DNA of 64,000 bases from Sediminibacterium magnilacihabitans (GCA_002973575.1 PVEQ01000001.1:620001-684000), one strand, 5' to 3'; positions 43,190 to 51,952 are shown, counted from the stretch's first letter. Notes: generated by a model not told the origin, from the sequence alone. A program made the numbers and translations.

Positions 43190-44320
43190 ATGTCAACAGT
43201 TACCGAACGCGCAACCGTGCGTAACAGGCAAGCGGATTTTCTGCCATTGCAGGGAACCGATTATGTAGAATTTTATGTGGGCAATGCCAAACAGGCAGCT
43301 CATTTTTATAAGACCGCTTTCGGGTTTCAAAGCCTTGCCTATGCAGGCCCCGAAACGGGTGTGAAAGACCGCGCCAGTTATGCTGTGCGGCAGAACAAAC
43401 TCACTTTTGTTTTTACAACATCTCTCCGGACCAACAACCCCATAGCCGATCATGTATATAAACATGGCGATGGGGTGAAAGCGCTGGCGCTGCGCGTAGA
43501 AAATGCTACCGACGCCTGGGAACAAACCACGCAGCGGGGCGGCAGGTCATTCCTAGAACCCGTTAAACTCACAGATACTTATGGTGAGCTGGTGATGAGC
43601 GGCATCCACACTTATGGCGATACCATTCATCTTTTCATCGAAAGAAAAAATTACCAGGGCGTTTTTATGCCGGGCTACCAGCAATGGAAAAGCCACTACA
43701 ATCCTGCGGAAACAGGACTGCAGTATGTTGATCATTGCGTAGGCAATGTGGGGTGGAACCAGATGAACCCCTGGGTGAAATTTTACGAAGAGGTCATGGG
43801 CTTCCGCAACATTCTTTCGTTTGATGATAAAGATATTTCAACAGAATATTCTGCACTCATGAGCAAAGTGATGAGCAATGGCAACGGTTTTGTGAAGTTC
43901 CCCATCAACGAACCGGCAGAAGGCAAAAAGAAATCGCAGGTAGAAGAATACCTCGATTTTTATAATGGAGAAGGATGCCAGCACGTAGCCCTGGCCACCC
44001 ATGATATTGTGAAAACGGTGACCGATTTGCAGAACCGGGGCGTGGAATTCCTGCATGTGCCCACAAGTTATTATGATGACCTGCTGGAAAGGGTAGGGCA
44101 TATCGATGAAGACCTGGCGCCGCTCAAAGAATTGGGCATACTTGTTGATCGGGATAATGAAGGATATCTCTTGCAGATATTCACCAAACCGGTGGAAGAC
44201 AGACCTACATTGTTCTTCGAGATCATACAGCGCAAGGGGGCGAAGAGCTTTGGCAAGGGTAATTTCAAAGCCCTTTTCGAAGCTATTGAAAGAGAACAGG
44301 GTATGCGGGGCAACTTATAA
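43190..44320 (+). CDS. hppD: 4-Hydroxyphenylpyruvate dioxygenase
   Basis: 376 residues from ATG 43190. It converts 4-hydroxyphenylpyruvate to homogentisate in tyrosine catabolism with Fe(II). Two vicinal-oxygen-chelate domains are visible. Iron ligands are His 182 (YVDHCVGNV), His 265 (GCQHVALATHD) and Glu 344 (LFFEIIQRKG), and the C-terminal GAKSFGKGNFKALFEAIEREQ helix gates the site. An alternative upstream ATG would add 11 residues. Homogentisate dioxygenase and other pathway genes are not in the window. Confidence 0.96.
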   Translation: MSTVTERATVRNRQADFLPLQGTDYVEFYVGNAKQAAHFYKTAFGFQSLAYAGPETGVKDRASYAVRQNKLTFVFTTSLRTNNPIADHVYKHGDGVKALALRVENATDAWEQTTQRGGRSFLEPVKLTDTYGELVMSGIHTYGDTIHLFIERKNYQGVFMPGYQQWKSHYNPAETGLQYVDHCVGNVGWNQMNPWVKFYEEVMGFRNILSFDDKDISTEYSALMSKVMSNGNGFVKFPINEPAEGKKKSQVEEYLDFYNGEGCQHVALATHDIVKTVTDLQNRGVEFLHVPTSYYDDLLERVGHIDEDLAPLKELGILVDRDNEGYLLQIFTKPVEDRPTLFFEIIQRKGAKSFGKGNFKALFEAIEREQGMRGNL

Positions 44321-44377
44321 TTTATTTGTTCTATCCGAACACACAATTTTAGACAACCGGGACGCGTTTTATGAGGG

Positions 44378-44405
44378 AGGTGCATTTTTAACTAAAAATG
44401 CACCT
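44378..44405. terminator. Hairpin between hppD and the L,D-transpeptidase gene
   Basis: AGGTGCATTTTTA (44378-44390) pairs perfectly with TAAAAATGCACCT (44393-44405). There is no T run after the stem, so termination is uncertain. Confidence 0.4.
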
Positions 44406-44438
44406 GCTCAATTTGCATCATTTCTTATTTTCGACCTT

Positions 44439-45197
44439 ATGAAAATGAAAGTCCTGGTTCTTGCTTTGTGCGGCAGTATGATGGTGTTAGGTCTCTCAGC
44501 CCAGTCTTCGTTCATGGAAAATCAACGTGGTTATCCCCGTGTGATAAACGCCATCAGGGAAAAAGAAGATACACTGAAAAAACAATTCCAGGCAGCCCAT
44601 CTTACCTGGCCTGCGAAGCAGATATACATGCGCAGTTTTAAGTATGATAGTCAGCTCGAAGTGTGGGTGCGTAACAATTTGCACGAACCTTTCAAATTAT
44701 TCAAGACGTATAAGATCTGCGCTTTGTCGGGCTCTTTGGGACCGAAGCGGATAGAAGGCGATTACCAGGTGCCCGAAGGCTTTTATTATATCAACCAGTT
44801 CAATCCCAAGAGTGTTTACCACATGTCGCTGGGACTGAATTATCCGAATATGTCAGATCAGTTGTTGAGCGATTCCGCCAAGCCAGGTAGTGGCATTTAC
44901 ATACATGGCAGTTGTATTACGGTAGGTTGTATTCCTGTTCAGAACAGCCAGATAGAAGAGTTGTACCTGCTGGCATCTTATGCGCGTAACCTGGGACAGG
45001 ATTTCATTCCAGTGCATATTTTTCCCATTCGTTTCAACGTGGAAAAGAGCAGGGAATATTTGCAAAAGATATCTAAAGAGGATAAAGAATACCAGTCTTT
45101 TACTACACGCCTGAAAGATGTGTTCGATTATTTCGAAACACACAAAAAAATACCGCTCATTTCTGTGAACAGGAAGGGTGAATATGAAATGCTTTGA
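44439..45197 (+). CDS. YafK-type L,D-transpeptidase family protein
   Basis: 252 residues from ATG 44439, chosen because MKMKVLVLALCGSMMVLGLSAQ is a signal peptide; the frame extends upstream through hppD. The catalytic motif IYIHGSCITVGCIPVQ (His, Ser and Cys) is of the short YafK/DpaA type rather than the longer YkuD spacing. Family members act on peptidoglycan cross-bridges or release peptidoglycan-attached lipoprotein. KRIEGDYQVPEGFYYIN is the usual upstream block. It probably acts in the periplasm on the cell wall. Confidence 0.88.
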   Translation: MKMKVLVLALCGSMMVLGLSAQSSFMENQRGYPRVINAIREKEDTLKKQFQAAHLTWPAKQIYMRSFKYDSQLEVWVRNNLHEPFKLFKTYKICALSGSLGPKRIEGDYQVPEGFYYINQFNPKSVYHMSLGLNYPNMSDQLLSDSAKPGSGIYIHGSCITVGCIPVQNSQIEELYLLASYARNLGQDFIPVHIFPIRFNVEKSREYLQKISKEDKEYQSFTTRLKDVFDYFETHKKIPLISVNRKGEYEML

Positions 45198-45206
45198 TGC
45201 GCTCCC

Positions 45207-46484
45207 TTATTGGGGTTCGCGGTAAAGTACCTGTACGGTTTCTTTTGATTGTTGCTGCAATAGTATTTCTTTTCCATTGGTAAGCGCTTCGAATTTTTCC
45301 CGCGTATAATGCCTGATGGTAAGCAGCGTGAGGTTTTTCTCCAGTTGCACATCGAATTCATTGCTGGCTTTGCTGGCGAGTTGTTCAAGCCGGTCGGCGC
45401 GGTCGTCGAAGCACAATTGCACGCCAATAGCTCCTGTTTGTACCAGGTTGGGTTTGATGCGCGACTGGTTGATCCATGCATAGAGATGGCTCATGGGCTG
45501 TTCACCTACAAAAGAGAAATCCTGGCTGTTGAGTTGCATCAATACCTGCTGTTGTTTTACCACAATGATAGGGGGCAGCGCTTTGGCATTCTTTTTATGG
45601 ATGGTAGTGCCGGGCAATGAGGGATCGAGGAAGCATTTGACCAGCAAAGGAATGTCTTTGTTTTGCAAAGGTTTGATGGTCTTGGGATGGATCACTTGCG
45701 CACCATAGTACGCCATTTCGATCACTTCCCGGAAACTTAGTTCTTGTATCAGCTGAGCATCGGGAAACTGTTTGGGATCGGCATTCATCACGCCTTCCAC
45801 ATCTTTCCAGATCGTAACACTTTCAGCTTCGAGCATGTTGGCAAAAACGGCGGCTGTATAATCACTTCCTTCCCTTCCCAGCGTAGTGCTTTCGTTGTCG
45901 GCTGTAGCGCCGATGAAACCTTGCGTTACGTAAATGGGAGTTGTTAGTTGGGAGTTGTTAGGTGTTAGATGGGAGTGGATTCTTTCGGTGCTCACCTTCC
46001 AATCGATGGTTGCATCGCGGAAATTATCGTCGGTCCTGAGCAGGTCGCGTACATCGAGCCACTCATTGGCAATGCCTTCCTGGTTGAGGAAATAGCTGAT
46101 GATGCAGGTGCTCAAAAGTTCACCTACACAAACCACCTGGTCGTAATAATAATCGAAATCCCTGACCGGCTTATCATGCAGCAGCCATTCTATTTCTGTG
46201 AAGAAATCGTTCAGTCGCGCCAGGCATGGATTGTAATGCGTAACCAGCAGGTATTTGGCTGTAGTGAGGTGTTGATTTTTCACCACACCGAACAATTGCA
46301 ACGCTTCTTCTTTTTTACCGGCATAAAAAGCTTCCACCACTTTTTCCAACGCATTAGTGGTTTTACCCATAGCGGAAATAATGATGGTAAGCGGTTGGTC
46401 GTTGAAAGAACGTACTATCGCTGCCAGGTTCTGGATCCTTTCTACACTGTTAACACTTGCGCCGCCGAATTTGAATACTTTCAT
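45207..46484 (-). CDS. lysC: Aspartate kinase (with in-frame heptamer-repeat insert)
   Basis: 425 residues from ATG 46484 (MKVFKFGGASVNSVERIQNL). It phosphorylates aspartate for the Lys, Thr and Met pathway. Kinase motifs are KFGGASV, ISAMGKTTNALEKV, WLDVRDLLRTDDNF, VTQGFIGATADNESTTLGREGSDYTAA and IWKDVEGVMNADP. The ACT region lies after residue 300. Residues 170-183 (HSHLTPNNSQLTTP) are encoded entirely by six heptanucleotide repeats at 45936-45977, placed in the loop before the conserved YVTQGFIG strand. The product is probably active because the insert is surface-loop sized. No homoserine dehydrogenase domain is fused. Confidence 0.93.
   Translation of the reverse strand: MKVFKFGGASVNSVERIQNLAAIVRSFNDQPLTIIISAMGKTTNALEKVVEAFYAGKKEEALQLFGVVKNQHLTTAKYLLVTHYNPCLARLNDFFTEIEWLLHDKPVRDFDYYYDQVVCVGELLSTCIISYFLNQEGIANEWLDVRDLLRTDDNFRDATIDWKVSTERIHSHLTPNNSQLTTPIYVTQGFIGATADNESTTLGREGSDYTAAVFANMLEAESVTIWKDVEGVMNADPKQFPDAQLIQELSFREVIEMAYYGAQVIHPKTIKPLQNKDIPLLVKCFLDPSLPGTTIHKKNAKALPPIIVVKQQQVLMQLNSQDFSFVGEQPMSHLYAWINQSRIKPNLVQTGAIGVQLCFDDRADRLEQLASKASNEFDVQLEKNLTLLTIRHYTREKFEALTNGKEILLQQQSKETVQVLYREPQ
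45936..45977. repeat. Six heptanucleotide repeats inside lysC
   Basis: Consecutive 7-mers GGGAGTT, GTTAGTT, GGGAGTT, GTTAGGT, GTTAGAT, GGGAGTG make 42 bp, a multiple of three, so the reading frame survives. The same family occurs at 7467-7487 and 58746-58791. Confidence 0.85.
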
Positions 46485-46497
46485 TCCTTTCATCCAA

Positions 46498-46505
46498 CAA
46501 AAATA
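46498..46505 (-). promoter_or_regulatory. Minus-7 promoter box for lysC
   Basis: The minus strand reads TATTTTTG, an exact TAnnTTTG match. The predicted start is near 46491, giving a leader of about 7 nt. Confidence 0.55.
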
Positions 46506-46532
46506 ACCCTTCACCTATTCATAAACTTAAAA

Positions 46533-46562
46533 TTTGCAGGCCCCGCTTCTTTGGTACATTTG
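46533..46562 (+). promoter_or_regulatory. Promoter for the CAP-domain lipoprotein gene
   Basis: TTTG (46533-46536), an 18-nt spacer, then TACATTTG (46555-46562) fit the Bacteroidota consensus at both boxes. Start near 46569, 12 nt before ATG 46581. Confidence 0.65.
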
Positions 46563-46580
46563 TTGCCTGTTCATTGTAAA

Positions 46581-47093
46581 ATGAATCTTATGCCAAGGAA
46601 ATCTATTATCCAACTCCCTGCTTTTTTTATAATGGTTGCCGCTTTGATGTCTTGCAGTCCCGCGCAACCGGTAGCCGAAGCTACTCCGCCTCCTGCTACC
46701 TACCGGGTAGTAAGGAGTAAAATGAACGACGATATCCTGTATTATGTGAACCAGCACCGGGCTGCGATGGGATTGAGTAAACTGCAGTTGTTCGATGCAG
46801 CAACCGTACAAGCATATAACCACAGCAAAAATATGGCTACGGGCAGAACACCATTCGGACATACAGGCTTTGAAGGCCGGGTAAATGCCATTGCGAAAAC
46901 AGAAGGCAGGATGAGTGCTTCTGCCGAGAATGTAGCTTATGGCGAACTCACGGCAAGGGAAGTGGTGCAAGGATGGTTGAAAAGTCCTGGACACAAGAAA
47001 AATATAGAAGGCAACTATGCGCTTACAGGCATAGGCACTTATACCGATAACAGAGGTATTGTATTTTTTACACAGATATTCCTGCGGCGATAA
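46581..47093 (+). CDS. CAP (SCP/PR1)-domain lipoprotein
   Basis: 170 residues from ATG 46581; ATG 46590 is equally possible. The frame extends far upstream antisense to lysC, which is spurious. The lipoprotein signal ends at the lipobox AALMSC. The CAP domain is clear: ILYYVNQHRAAMGLSKLQLFDAATVQAYNHSKNMA, FGHTGFEGR, SASAENVAYG, and VVQGWLKSPGHKKNIEGNYALTGIG with the putative metal His and Glu residues. CAP proteins are secreted with varied roles, none assigned in Bacteroidota. Confidence 0.9.
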   Translation: MNLMPRKSIIQLPAFFIMVAALMSCSPAQPVAEATPPPATYRVVRSKMNDDILYYVNQHRAAMGLSKLQLFDAATVQAYNHSKNMATGRTPFGHTGFEGRVNAIAKTEGRMSASAENVAYGELTAREVVQGWLKSPGHKKNIEGNYALTGIGTYTDNRGIVFFTQIFLRR

Positions 47094-47150
47094 AATTTGG
47101 CTGCGATTGATTCCTGCGTCCTACCTTTATCCGAACGAATGTTTGTTTTT

Positions 47151-48167
47151 ATGATGGTAAACAGGAATATTCTTACACTGGATGAATTTACGATTCAACA
47201 ATTGCGGCAGTTTCCCAAAGCCACGGGAGAACTGAGCAGTCTTTTGAGAGACATTGGATTGGCAGCTAAACGGGTGAATGTGGAAGTGAACAAAGCCGGC
47301 CTGGTAGATATACTGGGTGATGCCGGCTCTGTGAACGTACAGGGCGAAGATGTGAAGAAGCTCGATGTGTATGCCAATAATCATTTCATGGGTGTACTCA
47401 AGCACGGCATCAGCTGTGCAGGCATTGGCAGCGAGGAGCTGGACGATTTTGTGGTGTTCAATGATGAAGTGAGCAACAACAGTAAATATGTGGTGCTCTT
47501 TGATCCGCTCGATGGCAGCGGTAATATAGATGTCAATGTATCTATCGGCACTATTTTCAGCGTGTACAAGCGGGTGAGTGAAAAAGGCAAACCCTGCGTC
47601 AAAGAAGATTTCCTGCAGCCGGGCAACCGCCAGGTAGCTGCGGGCTATGTGATCTACGGATCCAGCACCATGCTGGTATATGCTACGCGCCGCGGTGTGA
47701 ACGGGTTTACCCTCGACCCGTCGATCGGTGAATTTTCGTTGAGCCATCCCAATATTCAATGTCCTGAATATGGCATGTTTTATTCTGTGAACCACGGTAA
47801 TTTTTTCCGGTACGATGAAAAAGTAAGACGGTATATCGATGGCTGCCAGCGTAAAACGAAAGATACGGGAGGTCCTTATACCCAGCGTTATATCGGAAGT
47901 ATGGTGGCCGATGTGCACCGTAACCTCATCAAAGGCGGTATCTTTATGTATCCCGGAACGGTTGACAAGCCCAAAGGAAAATTGCGTTTGCTGTATGAAG
48001 CCAATCCCTGTGCTTTCATTGTAGAAGTGGCAGGAGGGGCGGCAACGGATGGAGTGCAAAGAATACTGGATATTCAACCCACTGAATTGCACCAGCGAAC
48101 GCCATTGTTTATTGGAAGCAAAGGGATGATGGATGAATTAGAATTGTATCTTCAGGCAAAAATATAG
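47151..48167 (+). CDS. fbp: Fructose-1,6-bisphosphatase class 1
   Basis: 338 residues from ATG 47151; ATGs at 47139 and 47154 are alternatives, and a near-consensus box TACCTTTA at 47122 would give a 15-nt leader. It hydrolyses fructose 1,6-bisphosphate to fructose 6-phosphate in gluconeogenesis. Motifs are [36 protein letters not shown] (metal-binding FDPLDGSxN), [23 protein letters not shown] and [22 protein letters not shown]. Both aldolase genes are 41 kb away in the window. Confidence 0.96.
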   Translation: MMVNRNILTLDEFTIQQLRQFPKATGELSSLLRDIGLAAKRVNVEVNKAGLVDILGDAGSVNVQGEDVKKLDVYANNHFMGVLKHGISCAGIGSEELDDFVVFNDEVSNNSKYVVLFDPLDGSGNIDVNVSIGTIFSVYKRVSEKGKPCVKEDFLQPGNRQVAAGYVIYGSSTMLVYATRRGVNGFTLDPSIGEFSLSHPNIQCPEYGMFYSVNHGNFFRYDEKVRRYIDGCQRKTKDTGGPYTQRYIGSMVADVHRNLIKGGIFMYPGTVDKPKGKLRLLYEANPCAFIVEVAGGAATDGVQRILDIQPTELHQRTPLFIGSKGMMDELELYLQAKI

Positions 48168-48173
48168 CCGGTA

Positions 48174-48671
48174 ATGAAAGTTAGATTGATGAGTATTGTA
48201 TTGTTGATGATGGGAACTGCTGCATGCACTGAAGCGCAAATGAGGATAGATCCTTCAAAAATGAATTATCTCCTGAACACCAAAACCAACAATATCCTTT
48301 ACCGCGATACTGTTTACAGAGGCAGCCGGGAATTCAGGATGTTGTTTGAAAGAACAGGCGACCCGGATCTCATGCATTTGTATAAACGGCATCAGACTTC
48401 CAAGATCATGAGTCAGGTACTGACATTAGCCGGAACAGTCGCCATTGTATTGGGCGTATCAGAGATCAGTAGTGGAAACAATGACCAGAAAACACCGGGG
48501 TGGCTATTGGTTACCGGCGGCTTTGTATCAGCAACCTATGGAGGATACCTGCTGCTTAAGAGCCAGCAACAATTGTTACAGGCAGTTACTGTTTTCAATG
48601 CCCGGCACAATACGGCCAGTCTTGGCATTGGTGTATCATCCAGTAAGTTGGGGTTAGTGTATAAATTTTAG
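48174..48671 (+). CDS. Small exported or membrane protein of unknown function
   Basis: 165 residues. A signal peptide (MKVRLMSIVLLMMGTAACTEAQ) could be cleaved after AQ or lipidated at Cys 18, since GTAAC is a weak lipobox. Two hydrophobic stretches (about 80-97 and 108-126) suggest membrane insertion. The YRGSREFRMLFERTGDPDLMHLYKRHQ segment before them is charged. It sits 6 bp after fbp and 3 bp before the ABC ATPase gene, so it is probably cotranscribed. No family recognised. Confidence 0.7.
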   Translation: MKVRLMSIVLLMMGTAACTEAQMRIDPSKMNYLLNTKTNNILYRDTVYRGSREFRMLFERTGDPDLMHLYKRHQTSKIMSQVLTLAGTVAIVLGVSEISSGNNDQKTPGWLLVTGGFVSATYGGYLLLKSQQQLLQAVTVFNARHNTASLGIGVSSSKLGLVYKF

Positions 48672-48674
48672 GTC

Positions 48675-49436
48675 ATGCAAAAAAACATCATCCAGGTAAA
48701 GAACCTGCACAAAAAATACGGCGATTTTGAAGCAGTGAAGGGCATCAGTTTCGATGTGAAGGAAGGAGAGATATTCGGTTTGCTGGGACCGAATGGCGCC
48801 GGTAAATCCACCACGCTGGAGATCATAGAAACCCTGCGGGAAAAGACCAGCGGGGAAGTATGGGTAGACGGACTGAACCTCGATACTTCACCCAACGAGA
48901 TCAAGAAACTCATTGGCGTGCAGTTGCAGACTTCGGGTTATTATCCTGGCCTCAAGCTGGTAGAGCTGATCCGTTTGTTTGCCGGTTTGTATAATGAAGT
49001 GATCGATCCTTATACTTTGCTCGATACGGTGAACCTGCGCGATAAAGCAGGCGCTAAATTCAAAGAGTTGAGCGGTGGACAGAAACAAAGATTTTCTATT
49101 GCTACCACCCTCATCAATAAACCCAGGATCATTTTTCTCGATGAGCCTACTACCGGACTCGATCCGCAAGCGCGGCGCAACCTGTGGGATCTGATCAGCA
49201 ATATCCGCAAACAGGGCACTACCGTGATCATCACCACGCATTATATGGATGAAGCGGAAGTGCTGTGCGATAGAGTAGCCATCATCGACAGCGGAAAGAT
49301 CATTGCCATGAACACACCCGATAAATTGATCGACGAACTGGTAGCCACCGGATTTGAAAGACCCAAAGAAGTCAAAAAAGCCAACCTGGAAGATGTGTTC
49401 ATTCATCTTACAGGACATGTTTTACGCGAGCAATAA
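48675..49436 (+). CDS. ABC transporter ATP-binding protein (orphan)
   Basis: 253 residues. One ABC domain with Walker A LGPNGAGKSTT (about 37-46), Q-loop VQLQTSGYYPGLK, signature LSGGQKQRFSIA, Walker B RIIFLDEPTTGLDP and H-switch VIITTHYMDEAE, of the drug/lipid-export (ABC-2 permease) type. The C-terminal about 40 residues follow the usual DrrA pattern. No permease gene is adjacent on either side, which is unusual for this type. Confidence 0.9.
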   Translation: MQKNIIQVKNLHKKYGDFEAVKGISFDVKEGEIFGLLGPNGAGKSTTLEIIETLREKTSGEVWVDGLNLDTSPNEIKKLIGVQLQTSGYYPGLKLVELIRLFAGLYNEVIDPYTLLDTVNLRDKAGAKFKELSGGQKQRFSIATTLINKPRIIFLDEPTTGLDPQARRNLWDLISNIRKQGTTVIITTHYMDEAEVLCDRVAIIDSGKIIAMNTPDKLIDELVATGFERPKEVKKANLEDVFIHLTGHVLREQ

Positions 49437-49454
49437 TCACTTTAATATTTTTAT

Positions 49455-49982
49455 ATGAGCAACGATCCCCGTTATCCTATTGGTAAATATGAGCCGCAAG
49501 CTTTTTCAGCAGCGCAGAAAAAGGCCTGGTTATCGGATATCCAGTTCCTGCCGGAGGAATTGGAAAAAGCCATTCTCAATCTCGATGCAAAACAATTGCA
49601 AACACCTTATCGCGATGGGGGATGGACTGTACAACAATTGGTACATCATGTGGCCGATAGCCACCTGAATGCATATACACGTTTCAAACTGGGACTCACC
49701 GAAACCAATCCCACCATCAGGCCCTATGAAGAAAAGGAGTGGGCCTTGCTGGCCGATGTAGAAACAATACCTGTGAATGTTTCCATTACTTTATTGCACG
49801 CACTGCATCGCCGCTGGCATGCAGCTGTTAAAGATATCACCGATGAACAATGGCAGCGTACGGTAGTGCATCCGGATCACGGAAGACAAATGACATTGTG
49901 GTTCCTGCTGGGTATGTATGCCTGGCATGGCAAACACCATACGGCACACATCACCACACTTCGTGAAAACAAAGGTTGGTAA
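49455..49982 (+). CDS. YfiT/BstA-like DinB-fold protein (putative thiol transferase or metal hydrolase)
   Basis: 175 residues. The four-helix DinB fold shows the metal triad pattern: LVHHVADSHLNAYTRFKLGL (first His) and GMYAWHGKHHTAHITTLRENKGW (two further His). The N-terminus DPRYPIGKYEP matches YfiT. Related proteins are nickel-dependent putative hydrolases or bacillithiol S-transferases. It starts 18 bp after the ABC ATPase gene. Confidence 0.87.
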   Translation: MSNDPRYPIGKYEPQAFSAAQKKAWLSDIQFLPEELEKAILNLDAKQLQTPYRDGGWTVQQLVHHVADSHLNAYTRFKLGLTETNPTIRPYEEKEWALLADVETIPVNVSITLLHALHRRWHAAVKDITDEQWQRTVVHPDHGRQMTLWFLLGMYAWHGKHHTAHITTLRENKGW

Positions 49983-49988
49983 TTATAT

Positions 49989-50540
49989 ATGACCCGGGAA
50001 ATGAAGTGGAAGACCTTGTCTTCAAAATATGTTTACCACGACCGTTGGTTCAAAGCGCGTGCCGCCAGTTGTGAATTACCGGATGGCCGCATCATTGAAC
50101 CTTATTATGTAGTGGAATTGCCCAACTGGGCCAATGTGGTGGTGGTAACCAAAGACGAACGGATGGTGTTTGTACGACAGTACCGCTATGCCGGTGATAT
50201 GATCACCATTGAATTACCGGGCGGCGTGATAGATAAAAATGAATCGCCCGAAGCAGCCGTAAAAAGGGAGATGATAGAAGAGACAGGCTATACTTCTAAT
50301 GAGATTGAATTCCTTTACCAGGTATCACCTAACCCAGCTATCAATGACAACACAGCTTATTTCTACCTTGCAAGGAATGCTGAGCGAGGCGGTACGCAAA
50401 AATTCGATCCATTCGAAGACATTGAAGTAGTAAGTTTCAGCAAAGAAGAAGTGATACAGCTGTTGCGTGAAGGCAAATTCCAGCACGGAGTGCAGGTGGG
50501 CGCTATTTATGATGCGCTGGTGAAATTGAAATGGTTGTAA
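49989..50540 (+). CDS. Nudix hydrolase
   Basis: 183 residues. The Nudix box is GGVIDKNESPEAAVKREMIEETGYT, a match to Gx5Ex7REUxEExGU. The upstream block VVVVTKDERMVFVRQYRYAGDMITIELPGG resembles ADP-ribose or ADP-sugar pyrophosphatases, but the substrate is not certain. It begins 6 bp after the YfiT gene and ends 7 bp before the inverted-repeat element, convergent with folC. Confidence 0.92.
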   Translation: MTREMKWKTLSSKYVYHDRWFKARAASCELPDGRIIEPYYVVELPNWANVVVVTKDERMVFVRQYRYAGDMITIELPGGVIDKNESPEAAVKREMIEETGYTSNEIEFLYQVSPNPAINDNTAYFYLARNAERGGTQKFDPFEDIEVVSFSKEEVIQLLREGKFQHGVQVGAIYDALVKLKWL

Positions 50541-50547
50541 ATTTCAT

Positions 50548-50626
50548 CGTCATCCCGAGCGAGCGAAGCGAGTCGAGGGATCTGCTGAACGTTTCGTGAG
50601 ATCCCTCGGCTACGCTCGGGATGACG
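50548..50626. repeat. 79-bp inverted-repeat element, copy B
   Basis: Near-perfect arms: CGTCATCCCGAGCG on the left and CGCTCGGGATGACG on the right; inside, CGAGGGATCT pairs with AGATCCCTCG. It fills the convergent gap between the Nudix gene and folC, touching the folC stop codon. It could act as a shared 3' hairpin. Confidence 0.88.
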
Positions 50627-51931
50627 TTATATGTTTCTTACTTCCCCCACCAGAAATACACTTCCACAGACTAATATCATATCCTCTTTCGAAGCATTTT
50701 CTATTGCCTTGTGCAGCGCCGCATTGACTTCTTCAAATGCATATCCTTTCAATTGGTGTTTAGCGGCCATTTGCTGCAAGGTTTTTTCATCGAGTGCGCG
50801 GGGTATCTGTGCTTTGGTGAAATAGTATGTTGCATAGGCAGGTAATAAAGCCAGCACTTTGTCCACCTCTTTGTCTTTCACCATCCCCATTACAATATGC
50901 AATTGCTTGCAGGCAGATAACTCCAGTTGTTCTCTTATTTGTTTGATGCCATCTATGTTATGTCCTACATCCAACACTACCAGCGGATGTAGGTGAATGA
51001 CTTCCCAACGGCCGTGTAAGCCGGTGAGTTTTTTTACCTGGCGAAGGGCCTGCTGCACCATCTGGTGATCTATGCGCCACCCTTTCTGTTGCAGTTGTGT
51101 TACCGCTTCCAGCACGGTGAGCAGGTTTTTGAGCTGGTAGATACCGGGCAAATCGAGATGATACACCTGGTGTTCCTGGTGCCTGTTATCGGCTACTTCA
51201 ACTGCCAACTGGTGTTGCTCGTATTTCCAGTCGGTTACATAACGGGTAGTTTCTGCAAAAAAAATAGGAGAAGGGGCAATACCATTGTCGCCTGCTGCTT
51301 TCCGCTCGAAAACCGGTTTGGTCTCAGGCAACGATTCACCAATCACTACCGGGATATGCGGTTTGATGATGCCTGCTTTTTCACCGGCAATTGCCTCCAG
51401 TGTATTGCCCAGCATGTTCATGTGATCCCATCCGATATTGGTGATGATGCTTAATTCAGGTGTGATGATATTGGTGCTGTCGAGCCGGCCTCCCAATCCT
51501 ACTTCAATAACAGCTACATCTACCTGCTGACTGGCAAAATAATCGAATGCCATGGCTACAGTGATCTCGAAAAAGGAAGGCTCTATTTCTTCTATCAACG
51601 GACGGATGCGCTGGGTAAACTGCGTCACAAACGCTTCGCAACACATTTCACCATTTACTTTGATCCGCTCCCTGAAATCTTTCAGGTGAGGTGAGGTATA
51701 GAGTCCTGTTTTATATCCTGCTGTTTGCAATATGGCAGCCAGCATGTGACTGGTAGAGCCTTTACCATTGGTGCCTGCAACATGAATGCTTTTGAAACGC
51801 CGTTGCGGATTGCCCAGTGCTTCGCATAAACGGATGGTATTGGCGAGGTCTTTTTTATATGCAGCAGCTCCTATGTGACTGAACATAGGCAGCCGGTTGA
51901 ATAAATAGTCAAGGGTTTCCTGATAGCTCAT
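50627..51931 (-). CDS. folC: Folylpolyglutamate synthase/dihydrofolate synthase
   Basis: 434 residues. A Mur-ligase-like enzyme adding glutamate to dihydropteroate and folates. The P-loop is HVAGTNGKGSTSHML (about 49-63), the central domain carries EVGLGGRLDSTN and ITNIGWDHMNMLG, and the C-terminal domain includes VVLDVGHNIDGIKQI. It lies 49 bp after the TonB-like gene; the tonB-folC order is common in Bacteroidota. Confidence 0.94.
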   Translation of the reverse strand: MSYQETLDYLFNRLPMFSHIGAAAYKKDLANTIRLCEALGNPQRRFKSIHVAGTNGKGSTSHMLAAILQTAGYKTGLYTSPHLKDFRERIKVNGEMCCEAFVTQFTQRIRPLIEEIEPSFFEITVAMAFDYFASQQVDVAVIEVGLGGRLDSTNIITPELSIITNIGWDHMNMLGNTLEAIAGEKAGIIKPHIPVVIGESLPETKPVFERKAAGDNGIAPSPIFFAETTRYVTDWKYEQHQLAVEVADNRHQEHQVYHLDLPGIYQLKNLLTVLEAVTQLQQKGWRIDHQMVQQALRQVKKLTGLHGRWEVIHLHPLVVLDVGHNIDGIKQIREQLELSACKQLHIVMGMVKDKEVDKVLALLPAYATYYFTKAQIPRALDEKTLQQMAAKHQLKGYAFEEVNAALHKAIENASKEDMILVCGSVFLVGEVRNI

Positions 51932-51944
51932 TGAAAATAAAAAT

Positions 51945-51952
51945 CAAAAGTA
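51945..51952 (-). promoter_or_regulatory. Minus-7 promoter box for folC
   Basis: The minus strand reads TACTTTTG, an exact TAnnTTTG match, with a start near 51938 and a 7-nt leader. The surrounding AT-rich TCAAAAGT/ACTTTTGA words are partly self-complementary. Confidence 0.5.

Noticed and set aside
44106..44438. 111-codon upstream extension of the L,D-transpeptidase frame
   Set aside because: Overlaps hppD out of frame; the internal ATG at 44439 gives a proper signal peptide.
47127..48092. 321-codon open frame antisense to fbp
   Set aside because: Shadow of fbp with no recognisable domain.
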